Position numbers and translations under genes: made by a program. DNA of 64,000 nucleotides from CAWJMN01 sp963844055. Lineage in GTDB: Bacteria > Planctomycetota > Planctomycetia > Pirellulales > Pirellulaceae. The notes beneath the pieces are model-generated. The model was not told the DNA's origin and did not search any database. It saw nothing but the letters and a program-made list of their open reading frames with translations. The stretch covers positions 1 through 64,000 of the forward strand of contig CAWJMN010000001.1 in assembly GCA_963844055.1 (NCBI GenBank), written 5' to 3'. Of the stretch, positions 63,034-64,000 are shown in pieces. Position 1 is the first letter of the stretch. Every line of letters starts with the position of its first letter.

Positions 63034-63861
63034 ATGGGCCTGTTTGAAGGCAAGAAGGGGCTGATCTTGGGCGTGGCCAACGATCGCTCGATCGCTTGGT
63101 ACATTGCAAAGTTCATCATGGAACAAGGGGGCGTTTGCGGCTTTACTCACCTGCCCGACAAGCCAGATGATGACCGCAAAAAGAACCGGATGCGCGTTTC
63201 GAAGTGCATCGACCAGTTTCCTGACAAGTCCAAGTTCCTCATCCCGATGGATGTCTCCAAGGATGAAGAGATTGCCGGCGTCATGGCTCATGCCAAGGCC
63301 GAACTAGGCCAGCTAGACTTCCTTTTGCACTCGATCGCCTTTGCCACGCTTGAAGACCTGAAGCGTGACACCATCGAAACCAGCCGCGAAGGCTTCAAGC
63401 TCGCCATGGAAATCAGCGCATACAGCCTGTTGGCCGTTTGCAACGCCGCGAAGGACATCATGGCTCCTAAGAGCTCGATCCTCACGCTGACGTACTATGG
63501 TGGCGAGCGCTGCGTCCCTGGCTACAACGTGATGGGGATTTGCAAGGCAGCTCTCGATGCTTCTATGCATTATGCCGCTTACGACCTGGGCCCTCGTGGT
63601 ATTCGCGTGAATGCCTTGAGCGCAGGTCCGCTGAAGACACTGGCCGGTTCGGCCGCAGGTGTGGGCGACATGCAAGGCCTTTACGAACAGATGTCACCGC
63701 TCGGCCGCAATGTGACGCACGAAGAAGTCGGACGCACCGGCGCCTTCTTGCTATCCGACATGTCGGACGGCATCACTTCGGAAATCATGCACGTTGATGG
63801 TGGTTACAACGCCATGGGTTCGCCTGGCCGTATGCTGGACAAGATCAAGTCCGCACAATAA
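63034..63861 (+). CDS. fabI: Enoyl-[acyl-carrier-protein] reductase
   Basis: A 275-residue short-chain dehydrogenase that reduces trans-2-enoyl-ACP with NADH in fatty-acid synthesis. 'GLILGVANDRSIAWYIAK' (9-26) is the FabI-type nucleotide-binding Gly motif. The catalytic Y164-x6-K171 lies in 'GYNVMGICKAAL', and 'GPRGIRVNALSAGPLKTLA' and 'VDGGYNAMG' are typical of FabI. The start at 63034 has AGGGAGCAAGG upstream. A clear terminator follows at 63887, so it is probably monocistronic or the end of a unit. Confidence 0.93.
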   Translation: MGLFEGKKGLILGVANDRSIAWYIAKFIMEQGGVCGFTHLPDKPDDDRKKNRMRVSKCIDQFPDKSKFLIPMDVSKDEEIAGVMAHAKAELGQLDFLLHSIAFATLEDLKRDTIETSREGFKLAMEISAYSLLAVCNAAKDIMAPKSSILTLTYYGGERCVPGYNVMGICKAALDASMHYAAYDLGPRGIRVNALSAGPLKTLAGSAAGVGDMQGLYEQMSPLGRNVTHEEVGRTGAFLLSDMSDGITSEIMHVDGGYNAMGSPGRMLDKIKSAQ

Positions 63862-63886
63862 CCGCTGAGCCAATTTTTGCTCACGC

Positions 63887-63927
63887 AAAGCCCCTGCAAG
63901 ACATCCGTTTTGCCAGGGGCTTTTTTT
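63887..63927 (+). terminator. Intrinsic terminator after fabI
   Basis: AAAGCCCCTG and CAGGGGCTTT arms with an about 17-base loop, then a T-run. It begins 26 bases past the fabI stop codon. The remaining 73 bases of the window show no further gene. Confidence 0.85.
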
Positions 63928-64000
63928 GTTGCAAGCGATTGCCTTGCGCAGGTATCGCGCAAGCCAACACGGCTAAATCAAAATCCGCTTGCTCTTCTCG

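Noticed and set aside
1..64000. tRNA, rRNA, RNase P RNA, SRP RNA, tmRNA, prophage or integrase genes
   Set aside because: No conserved motif of any of these was seen on either strand; a covariance-model search would be needed to exclude divergent RNAs.

Overview
The window looks like a chromosomal segment of a planctomycete, probably a Pirellulales-type organism. This is inferred from gene content: a secreted DUF1570 HExxH protein, an isochorismatase-ThuA fusion, leucine-rich-repeat and PDZ secreted proteins, a DUF11 lipoprotein, STN-like 'VYPVADL' proteins, LL-diaminopimelate aminotransferase and an 'NPYQPP' small membrane protein. No rRNA, tRNA, CRISPR array, prophage or integrase was seen. 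Most of the segment reads as core or house-keeping genome, with one repeat-rich mobile locus near the left end.

Layout. 1-2.9 kb: membrane proteins (a truncated UPF0104/MprF-like flippase and an acyltransferase-3). 2.9-4.5 kb: a REP-associated tyrosine transposase (RAYT) embedded in six ~140-bp inverted REP pairs (REPINs), lying between two convergent genes. 4.5-12.2 kb, minus strand: LarA-like racemase, phospho-sugar mutase (frameshifted), Spherulin-4-like hydrolase, TruD, a zinc-ribbon protein, a scramblase-like protein and a hemerythrin protein. 12.9-18.8 kb: YgiQ radical SAM, GH5 glycosidase, uronate-isomerase-like protein, LRR lipoprotein. 19.2-30.6 kb: PDZ protein (frameshifted), DUF11 lipoprotein, LigD-phosphoesterase-like protein, PQQ-like propeller, a LolD/FtsX-type ABC transporter, HIT protein, sugar isomerase, SdpI-like protein, QueF, hemolysin III. 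30.7-37 kb, minus strand: DUF1570 protease, GlsB-like protein, FbpA-like binding lipoprotein (frameshifted), an ATP-grasp protein with a small membrane partner (frameshifted), and an isochorismatase-ThuA fusion. 37.6-47.1 kb, plus strand: glycogen debranching enzyme, DapL, hotdog thioesterase, prenyltransferase-like alpha/alpha-toroid protein, and a second LolD with a 1,212-residue FtsX permease. 47.3-56.6 kb: CopZ/BFD-like metallochaperone, several hypotheticals, class II FBP aldolase, an orphan DNA methyltransferase and a tandem transglutaminase pair. 56.9-64 kb: two secreted STN-repeat proteins, a DUF4139 protein and FabI.

How the genes work together. Central metabolism is represented by the sugar-phosphate mutase, debranching enzyme and aldolase. 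Biosynthesis is represented by DapL (lysine/meso-DAP), FabI (fatty acids), QueF (queuosine) and TruD (tRNA). Two ABC export/lipoprotein-release-type systems and many secreted or lipid-anchored proteins point to a large envelope proteome.

Two patterns stand out. First, GTAG-headed palindromic repeats (REPIN cluster, 30.67 kb, 56.66 kb) all sit in gaps between convergent genes. Second, four genes carry apparent one-base insertions whose removal restores an uninterrupted reading frame; this is more likely an assembly or sequencing artefact than biology, but the genes should be read as single products.
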